A stretch of DNA of 35,630 nt from an uncultured Bacilli bacterium (GCA_934140155.1 CAKPBC010000011.1:1-35630), one strand, 5' to 3'; positions 26,216-33,440 are shown, counted from the stretch's first letter. A program made the numbers and translations. The notes: a model not told the origin generated them from the letters alone.

Positions 26216-28243
26216 CTACTTTGACTTAACTATAACATTAACTCCGATAAATATATCATCGCCTGTGTAAATCCATTCGCCAGTAGAATAAGCGAGTTCT
26301 CCTGCTCCTGCATTTCTATACAAATCGACAATGAGATATGAACCATCTACTTTACCACCAACTTCATTGTATGCCACTCCACCGGTGCCAGGGATGCGTT
26401 GGTATTTAGCAATGGTCTTTCCGATAGCATAAAAATCTATGGTGATTTCATCGGTATCTTTGGCATTTTTAAGTATCTCGGCGACATCACTTCTATTTAA
26501 GTTGACTGCAAATGTTTTTTCACCAAGTTCGATAGGCTCAATGAAATCTTTGCCTTCGATTGCGGCGAACGCCATCCTACCACTTCTAACTCTTGTCGCT
26601 TGAGGAACTGCGGTGACTATACACTCAGCAATAGTTCTTGCACTACTTTTAAGTGTGAATCTGCGTCCGACAAACGCAGGAACTTTTTTACCTTGGAAAT
26701 CGATAGTAACGTTTTCAATCATTTCACCAGGTTTAATCATATCGGTGCCTTCAGGTAACGTAACTTTACCTGTTGTTTCACCGAATGTATCGGCAAAGGC
26801 AACCACTTTATTTCCCGTAGCAAGCGGAACTTGATTGCCTTCTTCTTTTGTATACAATCTTATTGTTGCTATAACTTTGCTATAACCAATAATCGTATCT
26901 GGCTTAGATAGCATATATCCACGACTAAGTTCAGCCTTCGTTGCGCCTACGATAAGCAAGCCTACTTCATCACCAGCGGTTGCAGTTTCAACCTGTATAG
27001 CCGACGTACCTTTGCCCTTTTCGATTCTATTCACAGTGATTATCTTGCCGATTTCATTAACTAAAAGTTGGTCGCCTTTATTCACCGTGCCATTAGCGAT
27101 TTTTGTTGTGATAATAACATCGCCAGTACCAGAAAGGGTGAATATGTCCTGGATTCCAGCATAGAAGGAATCAGGAGCGTTATAAACAGTAAATCTAACC
27201 GTACCATATGCGCCTTTGTTAAGTTCGAAGTTGTCATTGTCCAAAGTTAACTCAAAAGCGCCGATTGTATGCATACCAATCGCATAGTATGTTTCGGGAG
27301 CGAGAATTGTCACCCATTCTACGACGTTATTTGTCTCTTCTGCGACATTTATGCATGTCAAACCGAACTTTCCGCTTTCAAGGTTTTCCCCTAACTTTCT
27401 TTCAAAAACACCTGCGGGTAAAGTTACTTCGCGCTTGTTAATCATGATATACGTGGTGATTTCTCCGCCTTTCCATTCCGCAGTGCCATTTACGGTTGCT
27501 TTCACGGTATATTCACCGACGTTAATTGGAGCGGTTGTAGAAAACTCAGTGTCATTTTCGCCTTTGTAAGTAATGATAATTTCGCCATCGCCCTGACGAT
27601 TGACTTTTGAAGGATCGATGCTAAAAGCCAAACCATCATAGGTTTTTTCCGTAACTAAATCTTTAGCAAACGAAATAGTATTGTTTTTTGCGTCAAGAGC
27701 GGGAATTTCTTCACTATGGCTATATCCGCATATTGTGCAAGTGAATTTTTTTTCTCCGGCTACACCATAACCTGCCGGTTTAGTAGTCCATTCACCACTA
27801 TGGCTAGCTTCATCAATTTTCATTACATCATGAACTGGAGTTAATTCATTACAATTAGAAACATGCCAATGGCTATTTTCATCATGTACCCATTTAGAAG
27901 TATCATAACTATGTGTTGCTGTATCTTTAATAGTTCTAGTAGTTTTATAATTACAAATAGAACAAATACCTTCTTCTACTTTATCTTTATGAACTCCAGC
28001 AGGAGTTTTTTCAGTCCAATTAAAAGTATGATTAGCCACATCTTTCTTTTCAGTACATGATGAATCTTTACATTCATGCCAGTGCTGTGTTTCATTATGA
28101 GTCCAAACATTAGAATAATCATGAACATGCGTAGATGTTTGTTGACTTGTACTTGTACTATTTTTATTACCACAGCTTACAAGAGAACAAGTTAACAATA
28201 AAGCAAACATTGCGGCTATAATAGATGATTTTTTCTTATACAT
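26216..28243 (-). CDS. Lipoprotein B with EF-Tu domains II-III, chimeric gene
   Basis: 675 residues with the same plan as lipoprotein A: lipobox LVSC (Cys24), two HWH/CxxC modules to about 180, an MBG-like domain (TYDGLAFSIDPSK, INVGEYTVKATVNG) at about 200-272, a linker, EF-Tu domain II at about 359-447 (IQDIFTLSGTGDVIITTKIA, AGDEVGLLIVGATKAELSRG, LSKPDTI) and domain III to about 548, more diverged (TKEEGNQVP, LPEGTDMIKPGE, FTLKSSARTIAE). The last ~125 residues differ from A. Codons 1-155 and the leader are nearly identical to A at DNA level, while from about 27780 to 26190 the DNA is clearly richer in GC and unlike A, so this part looks imported. Probably co-transcribed with the upstream lipoprotein. 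Confidence 0.92.
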   Translation of the reverse strand: MYKKKSSIIAAMFALLLTCSLVSCGNKNSTSTSQQTSTHVHDYSNVWTHNETQHWHECKDSSCTEKKDVANHTFNWTEKTPAGVHKDKVEEGICSICNYKTTRTIKDTATHSYDTSKWVHDENSHWHVSNCNELTPVHDVMKIDEASHSGEWTTKPAGYGVAGEKKFTCTICGYSHSEEIPALDAKNNTISFAKDLVTEKTYDGLAFSIDPSKVNRQGDGEIIITYKGENDTEFSTTAPINVGEYTVKATVNGTAEWKGGEITTYIMINKREVTLPAGVFERKLGENLESGKFGLTCINVAEETNNVVEWVTILAPETYYAIGMHTIGAFELTLDNDNFELNKGAYGTVRFTVYNAPDSFYAGIQDIFTLSGTGDVIITTKIANGTVNKGDQLLVNEIGKIITVNRIEKGKGTSAIQVETATAGDEVGLLIVGATKAELSRGYMLSKPDTIIGYSKVIATIRLYTKEEGNQVPLATGNKVVAFADTFGETTGKVTLPEGTDMIKPGEMIENVTIDFQGKKVPAFVGRRFTLKSSARTIAECIVTAVPQATRVRSGRMAFAAIEGKDFIEPIELGEKTFAVNLNRSDVAEILKNAKDTDEITIDFYAIGKTIAKYQRIPGTGGVAYNEVGGKVDGSYLIVDLYRNAGAGELAYSTGEWIYTGDDIFIGVNVIVKSK

Positions 28244-28249
28244 ATTATT

Positions 28250-28306
28250 TTACACTATTTATTTTTTATTTCCCAATAGTGCTTAACCTCCTTTAAGATT
28301 GGGAAT
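28250..28306 (-). promoter_or_regulatory. 5' leader of lipoprotein B: distant SD plus hairpin before ATG
   Basis: Same sequence as at 25670-25720: AGGAGG about 45 bases ahead of the ATG, with a CACTATT/AATAGTG hairpin between. Here no TATAAT precedes it; the stop of the upstream lipoprotein lies directly before, so the gene depends on that transcript. Confidence 0.5.
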
Positions 28307-28312
28307 TTTTGG

Positions 28313-29242
28313 TTAATCAACAATAGATAAGATATGTTCTAATTTTACAATTCCAGTTGTACCTGTAATAATCAATTTAGATCTATCACTAGAAAGAGTT
28401 GTTGTAGTACCAATAAATAAACCATAAGTATGAGCTGGAATTCCTGTTTTCATATCTTCTTCAGTATCAAAAAAGACAATTGCATTTTCATTAATCTTAT
28501 AAAGTACAGTGCATGAATTCATATCTGCTTCACCATTAACTTCTACCCCAAATTCAACACTGGCTTTTTCTTGTAAATTATCAAATGTGAATTTAATGAT
28601 AGAGGAATCATTCATCTTTTGGTATTCTTCTTCAGTAAATCCCATTTCATTTAAAAATTCATTTTTTTCTTTTTCTGTTCCACTCCATGTTATTATAGAT
28701 GAAGTGTGATTATATGTTCTCCCTTTAATGCTTTCAATGCCCCATTTTGCATAGAGAGTAAAAACTCTTGCAGGCATATAAGAAAATTCAAATTGCTTAT
28801 CATTTAAAGTCTTTCCACCATCATTACTTTCATACCAACCAACAAAAATGTAATTCTCTTTTGTTGGATTATTAGGAGCTTCAATTTTTGTTCCTGCTTC
28901 AGCAGTAATGCTTTTTACTTCACTACCACCTTTACTATCAAAAGTGATTGTATAAGTAGTTTGCTCTTTTAATTTATCAATTATTTCAGTTTTTTCTTTT
29001 AAACAAGTTGTACAAACATATTTCATAATCCCGGTTTCTGTTTTAGATGGTTCTTTCATAACTTCACCATCATTCCAAATGTGTTTTTCCTTTTTAGATG
29101 TATCTTTATGGCCTTCAACTTGACAAACATGCCAATGATAATTTTCATCATTTTCCCATTTTGTAGAAAAATTATGATTGTTTTGACCACAGGAGATTAA
29201 CAAAGGAAGGACTAACGATAATATAATTTTTTTATGTTTCAT
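28313..29242 (-). CDS. Lipoprotein with HWH/CxxC module and InlB-type repeat
   Basis: 309 residues. Signal peptide with lipobox LISC (Cys18). Residues about 27-90 carry one His/Trp/Cys module (KWENDENYHWHVCQVEGH, later CTTC) like the two in lipoproteins A and B. About 96-167 is an InlB B-repeat/Flg_new domain: YTITFDSKGGSEV, APNNPTKENYIFVGWY, FTLYAKW. The C-terminal ~140 residues form an unrecognised beta-rich domain. It heads a two-gene unit with lipoprotein B (gap 69 bp). Likely a surface binding protein; ligand unknown. A decayed copy of its 5' end stands before lipoprotein A. Confidence 0.88.
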   Translation of the reverse strand: MKHKKIILSLVLPLLISCGQNNHNFSTKWENDENYHWHVCQVEGHKDTSKKEKHIWNDGEVMKEPSKTETGIMKYVCTTCLKEKTEIIDKLKEQTTYTITFDSKGGSEVKSITAEAGTKIEAPNNPTKENYIFVGWYESNDGGKTLNDKQFEFSYMPARVFTLYAKWGIESIKGRTYNHTSSIITWSGTEKEKNEFLNEMGFTEEEYQKMNDSSIIKFTFDNLQEKASVEFGVEVNGEADMNSCTVLYKINENAIVFFDTEEDMKTGIPAHTYGLFIGTTTTLSSDRSKLIITGTTGIVKLEHILSIVD

Positions 29243-29271
29243 TTAAAAATGTTCCTTTCAATATCAAGAAC

Positions 29272-29300
29272 ATTCTAACAACTAGATATAAATATAAGAA
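29272..29300 (-). promoter_or_regulatory. Predicted promoter of the lipoprotein unit
   Basis: On the minus strand TTCTTA (29300-29295), 17 bp, TAGAAT (29277-29272), about 30 bases before the ATG at 29242. The same pair is kept in the remnant at 25897-25925. A motif reading GGTGCCAAATGACAC lies just upstream of both copies. Weak -35 box, so tentative. Confidence 0.45.
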
Positions 29301-29424
29301 GTGTCATTTGGCACCCCTATTATCATTTTTATGAATGAATTTTAGCAATAATTAGCAATTACACTAAAATGTAAAAACATAAAAAAACATGGTATTTAAT
29401 TTATGACTTAACATTTAACTTATA

Positions 29425-30333
29425 TTACATATTATGTAATTTTTGTTGTGATAAAAGTAGCATTACTTTTGGATTTTTATATTTATCGTATAATTTTTGT
29501 CTTATTTCAATAAATTCTTCTCTTATTTCACTTGTTTTAAAATCATTAATCGGATATAAGCAAATATAAATTGAGCAGACATCTCCAGAATAAGAAACAT
29601 AAACATCATAAATTTTAAAATTAGTAAATTCTTCATAAACAAATTTTTTGATCTGTTTTTCAATATCTTGATTTTGTCTTTTATCAGTTAATATTTTGAA
29701 TTGATTAATTATTTCTTTAATAGGAATAATCATATAAAAACAAGATAAAACAATAACAACTATACTATCTCCTATTGGTTGAATTGGTTCTAAAAATGGA
29801 ACATATGTAAAAACTAATAAGGAAATTGTTGCGAATAACGTTACTAATCCATCATAAATTGATGAAATAATTTCCAGTTTTATAATCTCACTTGGAGTAT
29901 CTAATTTCTTATTATAATGAGTATAGATAGAGGTAATTGCTAAACAAGATCCAACCATTAAAATACAATAAATAATCATTGTTAAATAATTAATATTTAA
30001 ATCATCTACCAATGTTCCATTAGAAAATTTATAGATTGTAATTGAACCTTCAATGATTGAATAAGTGATAATTCCTAACATTAAAATGGCTCTAAAAATT
30101 AAAAATATATTTTCAATTGCATATCTTCCTAAAGGATATTTTTCTGAATCCTTCTTGTTTAATACTTTTGTTACTACTACTGAAACTATAGTTGATACAC
30201 ATAGAATCAAAGAAATAAAACCATCCAAAAATAAAGTTTGGCTTTTAGTAAGAACAAAAAACAAAATACCTAATACTGAAGAAAAGATATTAATTGCAAT
30301 TCCCCAATAGAGTGCCCTTCTTTCATAATGCAT
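29425..30333 (-). CDS. Cation diffusion facilitator (CDF) family transporter
   Basis: About 302 residues with six membrane helices and a C-terminal cytoplasmic domain of about 90 residues, the CDF layout. TM2 reads FLDGFISLILC, the following loop KKDSEKYPLGRYAIEN corresponds to the conserved HPYGxxRxE segment, and TM5 has EIISSIYDGLVTLF. Some usual His/Asp metal ligands are replaced, so the ion (Zn, Mn, Fe or other) cannot be told. ATG at 30333 is chosen because AAAGAGTGATAATT precedes it; a GTG at 30342 overlaps that site. Transcribed toward the lipoprotein cluster but with its own gap of about 180 bp. Confidence 0.85.
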   Translation of the reverse strand: MHYERRALYWGIAINIFSSVLGILFFVLTKSQTLFLDGFISLILCVSTIVSVVVTKVLNKKDSEKYPLGRYAIENIFLIFRAILMLGIITYSIIEGSITIYKFSNGTLVDDLNINYLTMIIYCILMVGSCLAITSIYTHYNKKLDTPSEIIKLEIISSIYDGLVTLFATISLLVFTYVPFLEPIQPIGDSIVVIVLSCFYMIIPIKEIINQFKILTDKRQNQDIEKQIKKFVYEEFTNFKIYDVYVSYSGDVCSIYICLYPINDFKTSEIREEFIEIRQKLYDKYKNPKVMLLLSQQKLHNM

Positions 30334-30548
30334 AATTATCACTCTTTCTTATAATGTCATAATTATTGTAACATATTTATGTATTTTCTCAAAATTAAGC
30401 AAGTACAAAAAGTGCCTATTTTAAACTAAAAAAAGCTTTAAAATCAAAGAATATTCAATGGTTAAAAAAAGGTTCAATAAATCCCATAACCGCTCAATCG
30501 TTCATATTCCAAATCTAACCGCAAAATCTCAAGAATCGTTTTCTTAAG

Positions 30549-30588
30549 TATCATAGTTCGTGGGTTCGAACCAACGGCATGAATTGAC
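30549..30588. repeat. Left direct repeat of GC-rich island, tRNA T-arm-like core
   Basis: About 40 bp matching 33264-33304, with an unbroken identical core (AGTTCGTGGGTTCGAACCAA plus CGG). GGTTCGAACC resembles a tRNA T-loop. With its partner it flanks the GC-rich block, as attachment-site repeats would. No integrase lies inside. Confidence 0.65.
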
Positions 30589-30599
30589 CAAGCGCAAAT

Positions 30600-30632
30600 A
30601 AAAAAGTTTGATGCATTTTACTTTATCAAACT
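30600..30632 (-). terminator. Terminator-like hairpin beside the left repeat
   Basis: AGTTTGAT pairs with ATCAAACT over 12 bases and is followed by T-rich sequence on the minus strand. A second pairing GCATT/AATGC with a T-run would act on the plus strand. Confidence 0.55.
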
Positions 30633-30705
30633 AATGCTTTTTTAATGTATAAGATTACATATTATGATGCAAAGTGCGTACAGTTTACTGAAAATGCGTA
30701 CAGCT

Positions 30706-30745
30706 GAAAAAAGACTAGAATGATTTAGTCCCTCTAGCCTTTTTG
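30706..30745 (-). terminator. Terminator at the end of the island
   Basis: AAAAGACTAGA pairs with TCTAGCCTTTT (one mismatch) with A- and T-runs on the two sides, so it may be bidirectional. It lies about 30 bp past the end of the truncated surface-protein gene. Confidence 0.6.
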
Positions 30746-30776
30746 TTGATATTTAATTTTGTCTAATCACTCAGTA

Positions 30777-31175
30777 TTATTTCTTTTTGGTAAACAATGA
30801 TTTAATCTTTGCTCCGAGAGTTTTGAAGAAGTTCCCAATTGCACGACAAACGGTTTTTATACCATTGCCCATAGCCGTAAAGCCTTTCTTCAATACTACG
30901 CCCAAGTCTGCAAAAGTCTTTTTCTTAACTGCAAACCAGAAGATTGCAAATCCGCCGATTCCGGCAAGCAGTACCGAGCCAATTACGATACCCGCAATCG
31001 CGCCGCCCGAAAGTCCTTTCTTTGCCACGGGAGCATCTTCATACACAGCCGTAAGAGTTGTTGCGCCCGTTACCTTGAAGGTATAACTCTTTTCGGTGCT
31101 GACGATTTTTCCGCTTTCATCTTTCCAGCCTTTGAATACTTTTCCTTCTTCCGGATCGTTTGCGGTAATAGTCAC
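30777..31175 (-). pseudogene. Truncated surface protein: InlB-type repeat end, membrane helix, basic tail
   Basis: 132 residues from an internal GTG. Reading upstream in frame gives TVGGTYKKGDEVTI before a stop, so this is the 3' end of a larger gene. It has one repeat end (GKVFKGWKDESGKIVSTEKS, TTLTAVYED), then an Ala-Pro linker, a membrane helix (AGIVIGSVLLAGIGGFAIFWF) and a Lys-rich cytoplasmic tail with amphipathic helix. This is the anchor of a surface protein. DNA is GC-rich compared with the surroundings. It follows the lipoprotein at 31259 by under 100 bases, through what looks like a recombination joint. Confidence 0.75.
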
Positions 31176-31255
31176 TTCATCACCTTTTTTATACGTTCCG
31201 CCGACCGTTCGGACGGCTTATGTTTATTCAGTATATCGTAATAATATTTTTCCAT
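31172..31255 (-). other. Short ORF at the joint, possibly spurious
   Basis: A 27-residue frame (MEKYYYDILNKHKPSERSAE, then RIKKVMK) bridges the lipoprotein stop and the truncated surface gene, overlapping the latter in another frame. It has no good ribosome site. It may be the start of a gene lost at the deletion point. Confidence 0.25.
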
Positions 31256-31258
31256 ACT

Positions 31259-32620
31259 TTACGAGTTTTCTAAAAACTGTAAATCCATTTTACAATCGGG
31301 TTTTTCAACGCCGTTTTCTTCCAGCAGAATATAATATCTGTTACACTTGCTTTCGGAAAAGCCCACATCGAGTTTTTCGTCGTAATCGAAATCCATTCTC
31401 ATACTGCTTGCCGAATTGACCAATTCACCGCGCCCGTTGAAAACCGTTGCCTTGACGTTTCCGTTGATAAGCAGCCAGTGCGTGGGCTTCCCTTCATCGA
31501 TATCGAAGTACCACCAGTAGCGCGGATATCCCGCGTAGGAAGATATTCTGGTGTTTACGGCTTTTTCGGAAATTTTTGGAACTCCGTACCGACTTGCCAT
31601 CAACTCCCTGTTCAAACTGTGCGAAGTGCCTATCACCGTACGCACGACGTAAACGTCAAGGGCGTCTTTTTCCGAAATCCACCCGCCGTTTTCGTCCGTA
31701 TAACCATCAACGTTTTTAACGGAAACGAACTGTATGTATTCAAGCTTTGGGTGAACATCGCCGATGAAATTCAAAAAATGCCTTTCCGTCCACGCAACCT
31801 CGTTGCCGTCATCGTAGTTTTCGTATCTATAATAACCATAAATTTCGTAGCCGTGCCATTTCGCGAGCGCGGGTCCGTTCGGCGAGTCTACGCGAAGTTC
31901 GGCGCGAAACTCCCAGAATTCTCTGCCTCTCTCGATAAGATACCCCACGTTATCTCTTGCGCGCGCGTCGTACTTAAAGTTATCGGGATTATAACAAAGT
32001 TTCAATGTCGTGTCTTCTTCAACGGCGTCCGCAATCTTAAACGCGTCGCCCTTTTTTTCAATCATATACGGATCGTTTTGGAAACTATACGTTTCGTCGA
32101 CGGGTTCGCCCTGCAACGATTGATACCACACGCCCTTATAGTTGAGTTTCGTGCGGTGCGCAACCTTTTCCGTCGTAACCACGAAGTATGAAAAACTTAT
32201 CGTTTCAAAAGATATATTATTGCCGTCAATCGCGGTTTCGAGTTCTTCCGCCGTGTTGTCGCCCTTGATATGATAGGTGACGTAAACGTCCGCCTCGAAC
32301 GGTTTCGGCATGGTAATCTTCACCTTGCCGCTCGGTTGTACTTTCTCGCCACCCTTGGTAAGGCTGATGTCAAAAACGGCAACCTTTGCGCTGTCGTAAG
32401 GCTTGTCGATTGCCGAAATCGCAGCCCTGCCTTTCTCGCTGTCGGCTGCGTGAGCTTCTGCTTTCAGCACGGAGTTGTTTTCAAACGCGCCATCCGCGGT
32501 AATGCCGCTTTCGGCAGTCAGTTTGTTTGTTCCTCCGTTTTTGTCACCGCAAGCGACCAGCGCAAAACACAGCGCGAAAAAAAGCGAAAATGTAAAGAAA
32601 ATTAACGATTTTTTATTCAT
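31259..32620 (-). CDS. Lipoprotein of the GC-rich island
   Basis: 453 residues. Signal peptide ends in lipobox LVAC (Cys24). Residues about 35-150 form a domain common in clostridial surface proteins (KVAVFDISLTKGGEKVQPSG, KVKITMPKPF, VYVTYHIKGDNTAEELE, ISFETISFSYFVV). The rest is Trp/Tyr-rich and not recognised (KGVWYQSLQGEPV, GYLIERGREFWEFRAEL, WHGYEIYGYYRYENYDD, PRYWWYFDID). GC-rich with many CG-containing codons, unlike genes on both sides. The start lies 13 bp after the receiver-like gene, so they form one operon. Confidence 0.87.
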   Translation of the reverse strand: MNKKSLIFFTFSLFFALCFALVACGDKNGGTNKLTAESGITADGAFENNSVLKAEAHAADSEKGRAAISAIDKPYDSAKVAVFDISLTKGGEKVQPSGKVKITMPKPFEADVYVTYHIKGDNTAEELETAIDGNNISFETISFSYFVVTTEKVAHRTKLNYKGVWYQSLQGEPVDETYSFQNDPYMIEKKGDAFKIADAVEEDTTLKLCYNPDNFKYDARARDNVGYLIERGREFWEFRAELRVDSPNGPALAKWHGYEIYGYYRYENYDDGNEVAWTERHFLNFIGDVHPKLEYIQFVSVKNVDGYTDENGGWISEKDALDVYVVRTVIGTSHSLNRELMASRYGVPKISEKAVNTRISSYAGYPRYWWYFDIDEGKPTHWLLINGNVKATVFNGRGELVNSASSMRMDFDYDEKLDVGFSESKCNRYYILLEENGVEKPDCKMDLQFLENS

Positions 32621-32633
32621 TGTTTCCTCCTTC

Positions 32634-33017
32634 TTAAAGTGCGTCTATTGCGTCGGCAAGATAGTCGGACGGGACGGATTCATAAAAGAATGCGTCGATA
32701 CTGCCGTCTTCTTTGGCACATTTGACTTTGTATGCGTTGCTTTCATCCGACACGTTGTCGCAAAGAAGCGCAATCTTGATTTCGGTGTTCTGCCTTCTGA
32801 TTTCTTTCACGGTGTCCATACGCATATCAAACGTGCCGTCGCCCGACCTTGTAACGTCCATTACAAGGGTTGTTGCCGCAAGCGCGTTCGTCAGCGTAAG
32901 GATACGCTCCGTTTCCTGCGAAGAAGATTTTTCCACAAAGAACCCGGCGCGTTTCAGGGCGTTTGTCACCGCTTCCAAAACAAGTCTGTTCCTGATTGCG
33001 AGTACGACTCTTTTCAT
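32634..33017 (-). CDS. Stand-alone receiver-like domain protein
   Basis: 127 residues resembling a CheY-type receiver: KRVVLAIRNRLVLEAVTNAL for strand and helix 1, TTLVMDVTRSGDG with the possible phospho-Asp, IKIALLCDNVS for strand 4 and a final helix YLADAIDAL. The acidic pair expected near the start (DD) is absent, so it may be a pseudo-receiver. No DNA-binding domain. ATG at 33017 follows AAAGGATATGAA; a frame reaching 33146 has no such site. A TGATAAAAT box lies about 40 bp upstream. Co-transcribed with the lipoprotein at 31259. Confidence 0.78.
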   Translation of the reverse strand: MKRVVLAIRNRLVLEAVTNALKRAGFFVEKSSSQETERILTLTNALAATTLVMDVTRSGDGTFDMRMDTVKEIRRQNTEIKIALLCDNVSDESNAYKVKCAKEDGSIDAFFYESVPSDYLADAIDAL

Positions 33018-33143
33018 TTCATATCCTTTCTCCTTTGCGTACACTATCTGTATATATATTTTATCATAGGTGGTATGCGCTTGGGGGAGTACCGAATGGC
33101 ACCCTTTTGGCAAGTTTTTTGTGTTTTTTAGAAAAAATTTTTG

Positions 33144-33177
33144 CAAAAAAAAGACAGCCGCGAGTAAGCGACTGCCT
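33144..33177 (-). terminator. Terminator after the clipped gene tail
   Basis: On the minus strand AGGCAGTCGC TTACTC GCGGCTGTCT (10-bp stem, two G-T pairs) is followed by eight T. Confidence 0.8.
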
Positions 33178-33205
33178 GTTTCTTTATATTTGGGTGTGTT
33201 GTCGG

Positions 33206-33265
33206 TCAGATTTCGTCGTCGGTTTTGTCGAGTATCACAAGCCCTATGAATAGTTTTTCAATGTA
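33206..33265 (-). pseudogene. Clipped 3' end of an unknown gene
   Basis: Minus-strand frame YIEKLFIGLVILDKTDDEI ending in TGA, followed by a good terminator. The codons past the first few are GC-rich like the island. The gene body is missing: the frame runs straight into the right direct repeat. So the island edge cut this gene. Confidence 0.5.
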
Positions 33266-33304
33266 TCAAAGTTCGTGGGTTCGAACCAACGGTAGGAATT
33301 GAAC
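33264..33304. repeat. Right direct repeat of GC-rich island, tRNA T-arm-like core
   Basis: Partner of 30549-30588. Reads TATCAAAGTTCGTGGGTTCG and on to AACCAACGG, then GGAATTGAACC, a second sequence that looks like the reverse of a tRNA T-arm. Marks the return to AT-rich DNA. Confidence 0.65.
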
Positions 33305-33310
33305 CCTCGC

Positions 33311-33343
33311 AAAAACAAAAAAAGTTCGATACAATCGAACTTT
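33311..33343 (-). terminator. Terminator beside the right repeat
   Basis: AAAGTTCGAT/ATCGAACTTT, 10-bp perfect stem with a 3-base loop and T-run on the minus strand. Confidence 0.75.
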
Positions 33344-33383
33344 GTTAATCAATAATGCCTAATAAAAACAGTTTTAATACAAT

Positions 33384-33440
33384 TTAGCACCCCTACTTGT
33401 AATCGTGTAAAGTTTTAGCACCCCTACTCAAATCGTGTAG
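33384..33440. repeat. Two direct repeats containing TTAGCACCCCTACT
   Basis: TTAGCACCCCTACT followed by a short spacer and AATCGTGTA occurs twice with a 31-bp period, at the point where the relaxase stump ends. It may be part of the processed end of a mobile element. Confidence 0.6.

Larger units (their letters stand above)
30343..30776. other. Intergenic region with left island boundary
   Basis: No gene seen. It holds the left direct repeat (30549-30588), two hairpins (30600-30632 and 30706-30745) and two copies of TGCGTACAG 20 bp apart (30675-30703), which may be the end of a lost insertion sequence. Base composition rises sharply near 30780. Confidence 0.55.

Noticed and set aside
25990..30502. 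12-bp direct repeat CGCTCAATCGTT at 25992 and 30491, as possible element ends
   Set aside because: In 35 kb a number of 12-bp matches are expected by chance, and the sequences around the two sites do not match.
30675..30703. Pair of TGCGTACAG repeats as the end of an IS21-like insertion sequence
   Set aside because: No transposase or ATPase remnant is next to it; kept only as a note in the intergenic entry.
31478..33131. Long plus-strand open frames across the GC-rich island
   Set aside because: They are antisense to genes with signal peptides, ribosome sites and family patterns; GC-rich codon use leaves the opposite strand open.
30549..33304. Complete tRNA genes at the island repeats
   Set aside because: Only T-arm-like sequence is present; no acceptor, D or anticodon arm can be folded around either copy.
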